Origin: Corallococcus soli
GTDB lineage: Bacteria > Myxococcota > Myxococcia > Myxococcales > Myxococcaceae
Direction of reading: 5' to 3'
Assembly (NCBI RefSeq): GCF_014930455.1
Contig: NZ_JAAIYO010000013.1
Coordinates: 186,001 to 250,000, forward strand
DNA length: 64,000 bases
The first letter of the stretch is position 1. Every line of letters starts with the position of its first letter. The notes under the pieces were generated by a model, which did not search any database, was not told the DNA's origin, and saw only the letters and a list, made by a program, of their open reading frames with translations. Shown here in pieces: positions 52,401 through 61,870 of this stretch. The position numbers were made by a program, and so were the translations under genes.

Positions 52401-53297
52401 ATGGGGCGGCGGCTGGGCGGGGTGTTGCTGGCGCTGATGGTGGGCTTCGGGGGCGTGTCGTGCCGGCAGGGCGTGCGCGGTTCGCCTTCGCGCACCTGCG
52501 TGGTGCTGTCCGTGGGGGGCACCAAGGGGCTCGCGCATGTGGGCGCGCTGGATGCGCTGGTGGCCCGGGGCATCCCCATCGACTGCGTGGTGGGCAACAG
52601 CATGGGCGCGGTGGTGGGCGGGCTCTATGCCGCCGAACCCTCTGGCCACCTGCGCGAGCGCTACCGGGCCTTCTTCGCGGACTACGAGCAGGAGACGCGC
52701 AAGACGACCGCGTCGCGGGGCGCGGTGGGCGCCGCCGTCGGCCTCCTGGCGGTGCTGGTGTCGGGGGGCGCGCTGGGCCCGGCCGTCGCGGCGGGCGCGC
52801 TGGGCGCGGCGGGAGGGGCGGCCACGGTGCCCCGGCTGAGCCATGAGCGCTTCACCCGGGTGCTGGAGCGCTTCTACGCGGGGGCTCGCGTGGAGGACCT
52901 GCCGGTGCCCTTCGTCACCTTCCACCAGGCGCCCACGGAGCAGGGGCTGCGGCTCGTCACCGTGACGCGCGGGCCGCTGTCGGAGGCCGTCGCCGCGAGC
53001 GCCGCGAACCCCCTGCTGTTCGAGGACGCGACGCTGGAGCGAATCGACCCGGGCGCGGATCGCGTGTCCGCGACCCCCATCCATGACGCCTGCCAGCGCT
53101 TCCCGGGCGCGCGGCTCATCGCCATCAACGTCACCGGCGAGCCGGCCTTCTACCGGGGCGACCTGGACTGTGACGTGCGGGAGATCCGCGTGGACGTGCC
53201 CGCGCCGCCCGTGGAGGCCTTCACCGGCCGGGGCCCCGCCTTCGAAGCCGTGTACGACGCGGGCCGGGACGCGGTGAGGCGTGCGCGGCTGGACTGA
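52401..53297 (+). CDS. Patatin-like phospholipase, possible lipoprotein
   Basis: 298 residues. The N-terminus is hydrophobic and ends GGVSC, a weak lipobox at Cys21. The patatin core is present: VVLSVGGTKGLAHVGALDAL (oxyanion loop) and the serine elbow VVGNSMGAVVGG with Ser67. The catalytic Asp is usually in DGG; here LERIDPGADRVSATPI may supply it. The central 110-150 stretch is unusually hydrophobic and glycine-rich (AVGLLAVLVSGGALGPAVAA), perhaps a membrane-active loop. GGAGG lies before the ATG at 52401. Confidence 0.85.
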   Translation: MGRRLGGVLLALMVGFGGVSCRQGVRGSPSRTCVVLSVGGTKGLAHVGALDALVARGIPIDCVVGNSMGAVVGGLYAAEPSGHLRERYRAFFADYEQETRKTTASRGAVGAAVGLLAVLVSGGALGPAVAAGALGAAGGAATVPRLSHERFTRVLERFYAGARVEDLPVPFVTFHQAPTEQGLRLVTVTRGPLSEAVAASAANPLLFEDATLERIDPGADRVSATPIHDACQRFPGARLIAINVTGEPAFYRGDLDCDVREIRVDVPAPPVEAFTGRGPAFEAVYDAGRDAVRRARLD

Positions 53298-53308
53298 CGG
53301 CCGCGCCC

Positions 53309-54103
53309 TCAGGGGGCGGTGAGCAGTCCCGTCACGTCGCGCCAGCCGCCCTGGCAGGGGGCTGTGTCCGTGGCCAGGTAGTGCCCCACGCGGCCCGGCG
53401 CCAGCGCGAGGATGGCCGACGAGCGCGTCCCATACAGCTCCGTGTGGATGCACAGCGCCTGGAGCTTCTGGAGGAACCCGGCGGGCAGCTCCTCCTCCGA
53501 CAGGGGGCCCGTCGCCGCCTCCCGGGGCGGCAGCGCGTGGTCCGCCACCGCCGTCTGGAGCCCCGTCACCCACTCCGGCCACGGGCGCCCGACGACGCCC
53601 TGCGCGAGCGCGTGGGCCCGCGCCACCTTGGGCAGCGCCAGGTTGTCCAGGTTGTCGTTGGGCAGCACGTGCACGCCGGGCGGCACGTCCTCGTGGAGCA
53701 GGTGGGGGTGGCCCGGGCGCGCGTAGGCCACCCGCAGCACGCGGCCGTCCCCGTAGAGCAGGTTGAAGGGCAGGAACTCCGGGGCGGGCAGGGTGCCGAG
53801 GTAGCGCTCGATGGCCTCCACCGAACCGGCCTGGAGGGCGCGCAGCACCACCTCGCCCCTTGAGCGGGGGGCCGGCCCCAGGCCGCGCGCGCCCCGCTGG
53901 TTCGTCAGGGCGACGAAGACCCCTTCGTGGGTGACTCCCATCCACGTTCCGCCCCGCTCCACGTCCTGGCCGCCCACCACGCGGGGGGATTCGCTGAGGA
54001 CCTTCGGCCCGTGGGCCGGACGCGCGTAGAGCTCATCCCGGTTGGCGGCGAGGACCAGCGGCCACTCGGGGTGGACGTCACGGAGGATGAGGACGGTGCA
54101 CAT
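53309..54103 (-). CDS. NRDE-family protein (TANGO2-like)
   Basis: 264 residues from the ATG at 54103, which exposes Cys2 after Met removal (MCTVLILRDVHPEWPLVLAA). The name-giving ANRDELYARPA motif follows, then GGTWMGVTHEGVFVALTNQR and the late YGTRSSAILAL. The fold is that of Ntn hydrolases; family members in other organisms have been tied to heme or lipid handling, but the reaction is not settled. An earlier start 13 codons upstream would hide the Cys, so it is not chosen. It is divergent from metG. Confidence 0.88.
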   Translation of the reverse strand: MCTVLILRDVHPEWPLVLAANRDELYARPAHGPKVLSESPRVVGGQDVERGGTWMGVTHEGVFVALTNQRGARGLGPAPRSRGEVVLRALQAGSVEAIERYLGTLPAPEFLPFNLLYGDGRVLRVAYARPGHPHLLHEDVPPGVHVLPNDNLDNLALPKVARAHALAQGVVGRPWPEWVTGLQTAVADHALPPREAATGPLSEEELPAGFLQKLQALCIHTELYGTRSSAILALAPGRVGHYLATDTAPCQGGWRDVTGLLTAP

Positions 54104-54214
54104 GGTGGAGCGGTCGATAACATCCACCATCGGGCGCTGCACCTGTCCCCGCGCACGTTGGTCGATGACCTCGTATCCCCGAGCGGCTATGGTCCGCCGC
54201 CCTCAGGAGAGTCC

Positions 54215-56368
54215 ATGGCGGAGAGAATCCTCGTCACCAGCGCCCTTCCGTACGCGAACGGCGCCATCCACCTCGGCCACGTCGTCGAGTACGTCCAGAC
54301 GGACATCTACGTCCGCTTCCTCCGCTCGTGCGGCCAGGACGTCGTCTATTTCTGCGCGGACGACACGCACGGCACGCCCATTGAAATCAACGCCGCGAAG
54401 CAGGGCATCCCGCCGGAGCAGTTCGTCGCGCGCTTCCACGACGAGCACCAGCGCGACCTGCGGGACTTCGACGTCCGTTTCAACTACTTCCACTCCACCA
54501 ACTCGCCGGAGAACCGCCAGTACGCGGAGCTCATCTACGGGCGCTTGAAGGACGCGGGCGACATCGACCGCCGCGACATCGAGCAGGCCTACTGCGAGAA
54601 GGACAAGCGCTTCCTGCCGGACCGGTTCATCCGCGGCACCTGTCCCAACTGCAAGTCGCCAGAGCAGTACGGCGACGCCTGTGAGAAGTGCGGCAAGACG
54701 TACAACCCCACGGACCTCATCGACGCGCGCTGTGCGCTGTGCGGCACGCCGCCGGTGCGCCGCAACTCCGTGCACCTGTTCTTCAAGCTGTCGCGTCATG
54801 CGGACTTCCTCCAGGAGGTCCTGAAGCGCCCCGGCTTCATCCACCCGGGGCTCGCCACCCAGCTCCAGGGCTTCTTCGAGAAGGGCCTGGCGGACTGGGA
54901 CATCAGCCGCGACGGGCCCTACTTCGGCTTCGCGATCCCGGGGGAGACGGACAAGTTCTTCTACGTCTGGCTGGACGCGCCCATCGGCTACATCGCGACG
55001 ACGGAGAAGTGGGCGAAGGAGTCCGGCCTCGCGAAGGACGCGCTGGAGTACTGGGACAAGGGCGCCCCCACGCGCATCGTCCACTTCATCGGCAAGGACA
55101 TCGTCTACTTCCACGCCCTGTTCTGGCCCGCCGTGTTGCAGGTCGCGGGGTTCCACGTCCCCAACGAGATCAAGGTGCACGGGCACCTGACCGTGAATGG
55201 GGAGAAGATGTCCAAGAGCCGGGGCACCATGGTGCCCGCGCGGGACTACCTGGAGCAGCTGGATCCCAGCTACCTGCGCTACTTCTACGCGGCCAACCTG
55301 GGCGCGGGCGTGGAGGACCTGGACCTCAACCTCAAGGACTTCCGCCTGCGGGTGAACGGCGAGCTCGTCAACAACGTGGGCAACCTGGCCAACCGCGCGC
55401 TGTCGATGCTGGCGGGTCCGCTGGAGAAGAAGCTCGCGCCGGGCCGCGCGGAAGGGGCGGGGCGCACGCTGGTGGAGCAGGCCCTGGCCCGCGTGCCGGA
55501 GGTGCGCGAGGCGTTCGACAAGCTGGAGTACCGCGCCGCCATCAAGATCATCACGGACATCGCGTCCACGGCGAACGCCTTCCTCCAGACGGCGGCGCCG
55601 TGGGCCCTGGTGAAGAAGGACGCGGAGGCCGCGCGGGCCGACCTGTCGGACGCGGCGGACGTGGCGTACCTGCTGGGCGCGCTGCTGGCCCCGGTGACGC
55701 CGCGCGTGTCGGAGCGGCTGTTCGCCCAGCTCAACGCGCCGCCCCTGACGTTCCAGGCGCTCGCCACCGCGAAGTATCCACTGCTGGACCGTTCCCGGCC
55801 GCTGGGCACGCCGGAGCCGCTGCTGCCCCGTCTGGAAGAGGACCGCGTCAACGCCATCCTGAAGACCCCCCCGGAATCGGTTGTGGCCGAATCCGCGGCC
55901 GCGGGGTCTGGGGGCAAGAGCAAGAAGACGGAGAAGAAGCCCGTGGAAGCGAAGACGACCGAAGCGCAGCCGGCGGTGCCCACGACCCAGGCGTCTCCGG
56001 GGGCCGGCGCCGGCACGGCGGGCGCGGAGCCCGTGCCCGCCGCCGACATCGAATACGCGGACTTCGCGAAGGTGGTGCTGAAGGCCGGGCGCATCGTGGC
56101 CGCGGAGAAGGTGAAGGGCGCGGACAAGCTGCTCAAGCTGGAGGTGGACCTGGGCGAGGGCTCGCCGCGCACCATCGTCTCCGGCATCGCGGAGGCGTAC
56201 ACCGCCGAGGCGGTGGCGGGCCGGCGCGTGGTGGTGGTCGCGAACCTGAAGCCGCGCAAGCTCAAGGGCATCGAGTCGCGCGGCATGCTGCTGACGGCCG
56301 GCGCGGGCGGCAAGGACCTGTCCCTGCTGGACCCGGGCGACGTGGCCCCTGGCAGTGACGTGAAGTAG
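54215..56368 (+). CDS. metG: Methionyl-tRNA synthetase with C-terminal tRNA-binding domain
   Basis: 717 residues from the ATG at 54215. The class I signatures are HLGH (19-22 in NGAIHLGHVVEY) and KMSKS (NGEKMSKSRGTM). The four-cysteine zinc knuckles (CPNCKSPEQYGDACEKCG, then CALCG) put it in the MetG1 group. Residues 545-610 are a Lys/Ala/Pro linker (GKSKKTEKKPVEAKTTE). The last 105 residues are the OB-fold tRNA-binding domain (DFAKVVLKAGRIVAAEKVKG), which dimerises the enzyme. It charges tRNA-Met for protein synthesis. Confidence 0.97.
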   Translation: MAERILVTSALPYANGAIHLGHVVEYVQTDIYVRFLRSCGQDVVYFCADDTHGTPIEINAAKQGIPPEQFVARFHDEHQRDLRDFDVRFNYFHSTNSPENRQYAELIYGRLKDAGDIDRRDIEQAYCEKDKRFLPDRFIRGTCPNCKSPEQYGDACEKCGKTYNPTDLIDARCALCGTPPVRRNSVHLFFKLSRHADFLQEVLKRPGFIHPGLATQLQGFFEKGLADWDISRDGPYFGFAIPGETDKFFYVWLDAPIGYIATTEKWAKESGLAKDALEYWDKGAPTRIVHFIGKDIVYFHALFWPAVLQVAGFHVPNEIKVHGHLTVNGEKMSKSRGTMVPARDYLEQLDPSYLRYFYAANLGAGVEDLDLNLKDFRLRVNGELVNNVGNLANRALSMLAGPLEKKLAPGRAEGAGRTLVEQALARVPEVREAFDKLEYRAAIKIITDIASTANAFLQTAAPWALVKKDAEAARADLSDAADVAYLLGALLAPVTPRVSERLFAQLNAPPLTFQALATAKYPLLDRSRPLGTPEPLLPRLEEDRVNAILKTPPESVVAESAAAGSGGKSKKTEKKPVEAKTTEAQPAVPTTQASPGAGAGTAGAEPVPAADIEYADFAKVVLKAGRIVAAEKVKGADKLLKLEVDLGEGSPRTIVSGIAEAYTAEAVAGRRVVVVANLKPRKLKGIESRGMLLTAGAGGKDLSLLDPGDVAPGSDVK

Positions 56369-56654
56369 CGCGGAGGCCTTTCGCCGCGATTGAATGGGGT
56401 TGGCGCGCCGGGCGTCGGAGTGATGCGCGGCGTCGCCGTTCGCGGCGACGGAGCGGAGTTGGCATGCCGGGCGACCCAGGCCGCCCGGCGGCGTGAGTTG
56501 GGGCGGCGCCGTTCGGAGCGGCCGCTGGGGCACGACATTCCGGGGGGCCCTCTCTGTCCGGCTGTACCGGGAAATAGCCCGGTGCCGGGCGGGTTGCTCC
56601 TGGGACACGACACGTCGGGCGGTTCGTCACCGCCCGGCAGCGAGGTGATTGGAC
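56369..56654. other. Hairpin-dense 286-bp intergenic region, candidate structured RNA
   Basis: No gene is visible. At least four strong dyads occur: CGTCGCCG-TTCG-CGGCGACG (56431-56450, eight pairs with a UUCG tetraloop); GCCGGGCG-n8-CGCCCGGC (56466-56489); ACCGGG-AAATAG-CCCGGT (56566-56583); and TGCCGGGCGG paired with CCGCCCGGCA (56583-56592 and 56630-56639). A direct repeat of the GGGxACGACA type occurs near 56528 and 56602. The region could hold a small RNA, repeated palindromic elements, or metG 3' and HEAT 5' control. Confidence 0.65.
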
Positions 56655-57629
56655 GTGGTGGACTGGCGTGCCGAGCGGGATCGCGCCCTGCTGACCCTGG
56701 AGCGGGAGAAGCGCCCGGCGAGCCGGGCCGAAGCCGCGAACCAGCTGTTCCAACTGGCCTCCGAGGAGTCCGCGCACGTCGCGGAGTTCACGGACGCCCT
56801 GGTGCGACTGCTCGCGGATGCACAGCCGGAGGTGCGCCGCTCCGGGGTGAGCCTCGCGTCGGTGGTGCTGCCGCCGGAGCAGCTGCCGGACATGCTCCTG
56901 CCGCGCCTGCGCGACGACGACACCCGGGTGCGGCTGGAGGCCACCGGACGGCTGGCGGACCTGGCGCTGCCGCACGCGCGCGGAGCCCTCGCCGGCATGT
57001 TGGAGGACCCCACGCCGGAGGTGCGCTTCGAGGCCGCGCGCGGCATCGCCGCCCTCAAGCACCCTGCGGGCCTGGAGATCCTGGTGGCCGCGTTGGACGT
57101 GGACAGCCTGCGCTTCCGGGCGCTGGGCGCGCTGGCGGAGCTGGAGGACGTCCGGGCGTTGCCGGCGGTGAAGAAGCTGTTCGGCAAGTGGCTGCTGCCC
57201 GCCTTCGACAAGACGCAGGCGGCGGGCGTGCTGATGAAGCTGGGCGCTCCGGAAGGCGCGGACTGGCTGATGCAGCGCACGCGCAAGAAGTGGAGCGCGG
57301 ACCGGGCGCTCGCGGTGGAGCTGTGCGGCGAGCTGAAGGTGCCGGGCGCGCTGGAGCGCCTGAAGGACATCCTCCAGGACGTGAAGGACCCGTGCCGGGG
57401 CGCCGCCGCGCGCGGCCTGGGCCGGCTGGGGGATGCCCGGGCGCTGCCCTGGCTGCTCTCCGTCCTGGAGGACCGCGCCGCGCCGGAGGACGACCGGCTG
57501 GACGCGGCGGACGGGGTGTGGCGACTGGGCGTGGCGGAGGGGCAGGAGCGCGTGCGCGCCTCCGTGGCCACCTTCGCTGCGGAAGAGGCGCGGTTGGAGC
57601 TGGAAGAGCTGTTTCGGGAGGGCCCATGA
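56655..57629 (+). CDS. HEAT-repeat protein
   Basis: 324 residues, starting at a GTG at 56655 behind GAGGTGA; a TTG at 56649 and a GTG at 56658 are alternatives. Seven or eight HEAT-like helical pairs fill the protein (ALVRLLADAQPEVRRSGVSL, LLPRLRDDDTRVRLEATGRL, GMLEDPTPEVRFEAARGIAA, DILQDVKDPCRGAAARGLGR). Such solenoids are protein-binding scaffolds, abundant in myxobacteria. Its stop overlaps the TatD-family start by four bases, so the two are made together; a role as adaptor of the nuclease is inference. Confidence 0.87.
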   Translation: MVDWRAERDRALLTLEREKRPASRAEAANQLFQLASEESAHVAEFTDALVRLLADAQPEVRRSGVSLASVVLPPEQLPDMLLPRLRDDDTRVRLEATGRLADLALPHARGALAGMLEDPTPEVRFEAARGIAALKHPAGLEILVAALDVDSLRFRALGALAELEDVRALPAVKKLFGKWLLPAFDKTQAAGVLMKLGAPEGADWLMQRTRKKWSADRALAVELCGELKVPGALERLKDILQDVKDPCRGAAARGLGRLGDARALPWLLSVLEDRAAPEDDRLDAADGVWRLGVAEGQERVRASVATFAAEEARLELEELFREGP

Positions 57630-58402
57630 GACTCGTTGACGCGCACTGCCACCTGGAGCCGAAGGACTACGCGGACGTGGCGCTGGTGGTGGAGCGCGCC
57701 CGGGCCGCGGGGCTGGTGCACGCGGTGCTGGTGGGCCAGTTCGAGAACCCCGGTGACTGGGGCCACGCGCTGGAGATCGCCGCCCTGCACCCGGACTTCC
57801 TGTCGCCCACGCTGGGCATCCACCCGCACGCGGCCGCCCGCGCCACCGAAGCGGACTTCGAGGTGCTGGAGCGCACCTGCGCCCGGCCGGAGCTGCGCGC
57901 GGTGGGGGAGGCCGGGCTGGACTACTACTACGACCACTCGCCCCGCGACGTGCAGGCCACCGTCTTCCGGCGGCAGTGCGCGCTGGCGAAGCGCCTGGGC
58001 AAGCCGCTGGTGGTGCACGTGCGTGACGCGCACGAGGACTGCGACGCGGCGCTGGCGGCGGAGGCCGTCACGAACGGCGTCATCCACTGCTTCACCGGCG
58101 ACACGGACGCCGCCCGCCGCTACCTGGACCGGGGCTTCTACCTGTCGCTGTCCGGCGTCATCACCTACAAGAAGACGGAGGCCCTCCAGGACGCGGTGCG
58201 CTTCGCGCCGCTGGAGCGGCTGATGGTGGAGACGGACAGTCCCTACCTCGCGCCGGTGCCGCACCGGGGCCGCAAGAACGAGCCCGCGCACGTGCTGGAG
58301 ACGGCGAAGAAGATGGCGGAGCTGAAGGGCGTCTCCCTGGAGGAGGTGGCCACCGTCACCACCGCCAACGCGGCCCGCCTCTTCAACCTCACGCTGGGCT
58401 GA
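57626..58402 (+). CDS. TatD-family metal-dependent hydrolase
   Basis: 258 residues. The metal ligands are in place: DAHCHLE at the N-terminus, GEAGLDYYYDH (Glu), VHVRDAHED, HCFTGD and ETDSPYLAP. TatD proteins are cytoplasmic DNases active on 3' ends or in peroxide-damage repair. It overlaps the HEAT gene by four bases and its 3' end overlaps the next gene (opposite strand) by 14 bases. Confidence 0.94.
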   Translation: MRLVDAHCHLEPKDYADVALVVERARAAGLVHAVLVGQFENPGDWGHALEIAALHPDFLSPTLGIHPHAAARATEADFEVLERTCARPELRAVGEAGLDYYYDHSPRDVQATVFRRQCALAKRLGKPLVVHVRDAHEDCDAALAAEAVTNGVIHCFTGDTDAARRYLDRGFYLSLSGVITYKKTEALQDAVRFAPLERLMVETDSPYLAPVPHRGRKNEPAHVLETAKKMAELKGVSLEEVATVTTANAARLFNLTLG

Positions 58403-60350
58403 CGGCGCCGGCCAGGGCTTCCAGGTCCTGGTCGAGCTGCGGCATGTCCAGCAGCAGCGCGTCCGGGTCGTAGAGGAAGTCCGCCTGCTTCAGCTTCAGC
58501 AGGGCCTGCAACGCGGGCTCGCCCGCGTGTCCGCCAAACGAGGCGTAGACGACGCGGCCGCGCTCCAGGTGCAGGTAGCCCTCCAGGGTGTGGTGGCGCA
58601 GCTGGAGCTTCCCGCTCTTGCGGCCTCCGCCCAGTGTGCGCAGCAGCTCCCGGGGCGGCAGCTCGTCGAAGCTGCCGCGCACCACCCGGCCCGGGCCGTT
58701 GTGCTGCACCCGGTCCTGGAAGAGGGTGTGCACCGTGCGCGCGACCTCCGCCTTGTCGCCCGGCGCGAGCACCGCCGTCGCGCCCGCCATCAGCAGCCGC
58801 TCGCGCGCCTGCGCATCCGGCTCGCCCACCACGGCGATGGGCAGGCCCGCGCTCTCCGGCGCGGCCCGCGCGGCCTCCAGCAGGTCCAGCACCTCCTGCT
58901 GACCCAGCCGCAGGCTCACCACCAGCACGTCGCAGTCCTGCCGCGCCAGGCCGTCCAGCGCGCCGTCCAGCGTGGACAGCGCGTGCGCCACCAGCTCCTG
59001 CTTGAGCACCGCCTCCAGCAGCTCGCCCCGGGCCGTCTCATCCGGTTCGGCGATGAGCACCTGCCGGCCCTCGCTGGCCAGCCGGTGCACCAGCAGCTCG
59101 CCGCTCTGGAGCTGGCCGACGATGTCCGCCACCACCGGATCGTAGAGGACGCCCGCGTGCTTGCGCAGGTGCTCCAGCGCCTGCTGCTTGGTGAAGACGC
59201 GGCCGTGCGCGTTGCCCGGGTTCTTGGTCAGCTCCAGGAAGCTGTCCACCGCCGCCAGGATGCGCGCGCCCAGGGTGATGTCCTCGCCCTTGGCGCCCTG
59301 GGGCGTGCCGGAGCCGTCCCAGGCCTCGTAGAGCTGCGCGAGGATGGTGTTCACCTGCGTGGGCAGGTGCACCGTTTCAAAGAGCTTCGTGGGCGCGCGG
59401 CAGCACGCCTTCGCCTGGGCCTTCCACTCCGGGCTCGCCGCGTTGCTCGCCAGCGAGAAGTGGCGCTCCGCGGGCTTGCCCAGGTCGTGCAGGTACGCGG
59501 CGATGGAGAGCGCCGCCAGCTCCTTGTGGGGCATGCCCATGCGCTGGCCGACGATGCCCGCCTGCCGCGCCAGCTGCGCCGAGTGGCCCCGGTGCCGGGG
59601 CCGGTCCTGCTCCAGCAGGCCCACCATCAGGCTCAGCGTCTCCACGTAGTCGGAGTCGCTGATGAGCCCGCGCGGTCCTCCTGGCTCACGCCGCTGCGTG
59701 GCGGCCCGCACCTGGGTGCCGCTGCCAGGGCCCCGCAGCCGCATCCGCGCGTCCGTCTCCAAGCGCATCTGGAGGCTGGTGGCGCTGCGCCCGGGGGACG
59801 TGCCGCTGCGGCCGGACTCCGAGCTTCCGTTGTTGCTCGCCGGGGCCTCCGGCCGCCGGGGGCCGCCGCCGTGCGGGCCCTCCAGCAGCGCGGTGAACGC
59901 CGTGGGGTCGCCGTAGTAGTGCTTGCGGATGGCGGCGGAGATGGCGCTGCGCAGGCCGATGTACGCGTAGACCTCCGACATGCCGGTGACGAGCGCGATC
60001 TCGTCGAGCAGCGACTTGTTCTGCGGCTCGGCGGCCACCACCGACAACAGCTTGCGCTCCGGATCGATGGCCAGCGGAAGCACGTTCTGCGCTTCCGCCA
60101 GCCGCACCGGCAGCTTGTCGAGCACCTTCGTGTCGATGCGGACCTTGGCCAGCTTGTCCGCGGTGACGAAGCGGGTCTGGAACTCATTGGCCAGGAGCCG
60201 CAGCAGCGCGGCCTCCTGGAGCAGGCCCAGCTCCACCAGGCAGTCCCCCAGCTTGTGGCCGGTGATCTTCTGGTGCTCCAGTCCCTGCTCCACGGCCCCT
60301 GGCGTCACGAGGCCGGCCTCAATCAACCGCTCTCCCAGCCGCTTCGCCAT
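58389..60350 (-). CDS. MshEN-degenerate HD-GYP-receiver-PATAN signalling protein
   Basis: 653 residues. Residues 1-150 resemble the MshEN/GspE N-terminal domain, a known c-di-GMP binder (RLGERLIEAGLVTPGAVEQGL and NKSLLDEIALVTGMSEVYAY). After a Gly/Ser/Arg linker, 230-410 is an HD-GYP-like domain with HDLGKP at 288-293. The GYP loop reads YEAWDGSGTPQG, and the preceding His-His-Glu is lost. Residues 425-540 are receiver-like without a clear phospho-Asp. Residues 545-640 are a PATAN/DUF4388 domain (FDELPPRELLRTLGGGRKSG). It probably senses c-di-GMP more than it degrades it. Confidence 0.83.
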   Translation of the reverse strand: MAKRLGERLIEAGLVTPGAVEQGLEHQKITGHKLGDCLVELGLLQEAALLRLLANEFQTRFVTADKLAKVRIDTKVLDKLPVRLAEAQNVLPLAIDPERKLLSVVAAEPQNKSLLDEIALVTGMSEVYAYIGLRSAISAAIRKHYYGDPTAFTALLEGPHGGGPRRPEAPASNNGSSESGRSGTSPGRSATSLQMRLETDARMRLRGPGSGTQVRAATQRREPGGPRGLISDSDYVETLSLMVGLLEQDRPRHRGHSAQLARQAGIVGQRMGMPHKELAALSIAAYLHDLGKPAERHFSLASNAASPEWKAQAKACCRAPTKLFETVHLPTQVNTILAQLYEAWDGSGTPQGAKGEDITLGARILAAVDSFLELTKNPGNAHGRVFTKQQALEHLRKHAGVLYDPVVADIVGQLQSGELLVHRLASEGRQVLIAEPDETARGELLEAVLKQELVAHALSTLDGALDGLARQDCDVLVVSLRLGQQEVLDLLEAARAAPESAGLPIAVVGEPDAQARERLLMAGATAVLAPGDKAEVARTVHTLFQDRVQHNGPGRVVRGSFDELPPRELLRTLGGGRKSGKLQLRHHTLEGYLHLERGRVVYASFGGHAGEPALQALLKLKQADFLYDPDALLLDMPQLDQDLEALAGAVSPA

Positions 60351-60355
60351 GGACT

Positions 60356-61870
60356 TCAGCCCTCCGAGGAGCCCTCGCCTTCACCACCGGACTTCGCGGG
60401 CGCGGGCGGCGCCAGCGCGCTGAACGGCTTGAAGGTCAACTCGCCGGGCAGGTTCTTGGGGTCGCGCGGCGGACGATCCTCGCGCGGCGGACGCTCGGCG
60501 CGGGGCTCGCGGGGCGGACGGTCCTCGCGGGGCGGACGCTCGGCGCGAGGCGGGCGCGGCGGACGCTCGGGGCGGGCCTCCTTCGCCTCGGTCGCGGGGG
60601 CGCTCGTGCCCTCCGCGCCGGCGGGGGCCTGCGACGGCGGACCCTTGTCACCCCGGGCCTTGCGCTTCTCGTCGCGGTGCTTGCGACGGCCGCTGCCGCC
60701 ACCCTCCACGGGGGCGCGGCCGCGACCGGTGGGCACGGAGCCCTTCCAGAGCGCGCGGTCGTAGGCGCGCAGGTGCTCCGTCCAGCGCTCGTTGGGGTCG
60801 CGCTGCATCGCCTCCACCCACGAGGAGATGCGCGTGTCGAGCGCGCTCAGCGAGTCGACGATCTGCGCCTCCAGCGTCAGCGGCGCCCGGGCGCCGACGG
60901 AGCCCCCCGGGCCCTGCTGGGAGATCGCCAGGTGCGTCAGGTGCTGCTCCAGGAGGGGAGGGAAGCCGGGGATGCCCAGCGTCTTCTCGCGGATCTTCTG
61001 CGCCGCCAGCACCGCTTGGCCCACGAGCCGACCCTCGTCGGTGTGCTCGAAGCCCTTGTCGGACGAACCCTCGCCCGCCTTCATCACGTCGTGCAGGAAC
61101 GCGCCGGCCAGCAGCAGGTCGCGGTCCGCCATGGGGTAGTGGTCCGACACGCGCAGCGTCAGGCGCATCACCGACAGGACGTGCTCGGCCAGCCCGCCGC
61201 GCCACGCGTGATGCACGCCCTTGGCTGCCGGAGCGACGGGCAGCCCCGCCGACACCTGCGCGTCGTCCAGGAACGCCACCAGCAGCTGCTTCACGTACGG
61301 GTCGTTGACGCGCTCGTTGATGAGCTCGCGGATCTGCCCGACCGCGCGCGCGCCACCGGCGCCGCCCTCGTGACGGGGCTCCGCCTTCGGCTCACGGGGC
61401 TCCTTCGCGGCCTCCGGGGCCCTGGCTTCCTTCGGCTCGCGCGGCTCCTTCGGCTCCTTCGCCTCCGCGGCGGGCTTCGCCTCGGCGGGCGGGGCCGGGG
61501 GCGGCTCGAACTCCTTGGGGTCGAGCGGCTCCGGATCCAGCCGCTCCACGGCCTCCACCACGACCTGGGTGCGGCCGTGGAAGACGATGACGCCGCCCTG
61601 CACGAGGACGTAGTCACCGCTCTGGAACGTGGGCTCGAGCGCGTCCACCTTGTCGAAGACGCGGGCGTCGACGGTGCCGCTCTTGTCGGCCAGGGACAGC
61701 GAGAGGAACACCTTGCCGCTGCGCGCGCTCACCTTCTCCTTCTTGGTGACGCGGAAGACGGTATTGACGCGGTCCTTCTCGCGCAGGTCGACCGCGTACA
61801 CCTTGCGGACGGTCTCGACGGAAGCCTCCGGGGTGGAAGTCGCGGCCTGGGTTTCGTTTTCGGTTGTCAT
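60356..61870 (-). CDS. YhaM-like OB-fold/HD-domain nuclease-like protein
   Basis: 504 residues; B. subtilis YhaM is about 314. An OB fold (30-115; AVDLREKDRVNTVFRVTKKE, SLADKSGTVDARVFDKV) and an HD domain (215-370; HHAWRGGLAEHVLSVM with His220/221 and His230, GAFLHDVMKAGE with His260/Asp261) match 3'-5' exoribonucleases. The extras are a Glu/Pro/Lys-rich linker (120-170) and a disordered tail. The tail repeats PPREDRPPRE-type units, likely an RNA-binding arm. The next gene starts five bases after its stop, so the two HD proteins form one unit. Confidence 0.87.
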   Translation of the reverse strand: MTTENETQAATSTPEASVETVRKVYAVDLREKDRVNTVFRVTKKEKVSARSGKVFLSLSLADKSGTVDARVFDKVDALEPTFQSGDYVLVQGGVIVFHGRTQVVVEAVERLDPEPLDPKEFEPPPAPPAEAKPAAEAKEPKEPREPKEARAPEAAKEPREPKAEPRHEGGAGGARAVGQIRELINERVNDPYVKQLLVAFLDDAQVSAGLPVAPAAKGVHHAWRGGLAEHVLSVMRLTLRVSDHYPMADRDLLLAGAFLHDVMKAGEGSSDKGFEHTDEGRLVGQAVLAAQKIREKTLGIPGFPPLLEQHLTHLAISQQGPGGSVGARAPLTLEAQIVDSLSALDTRISSWVEAMQRDPNERWTEHLRAYDRALWKGSVPTGRGRAPVEGGGSGRRKHRDEKRKARGDKGPPSQAPAGAEGTSAPATEAKEARPERPPRPPRAERPPREDRPPREPRAERPPREDRPPRDPKNLPGELTFKPFSALAPPAPAKSGGEGEGSSEG

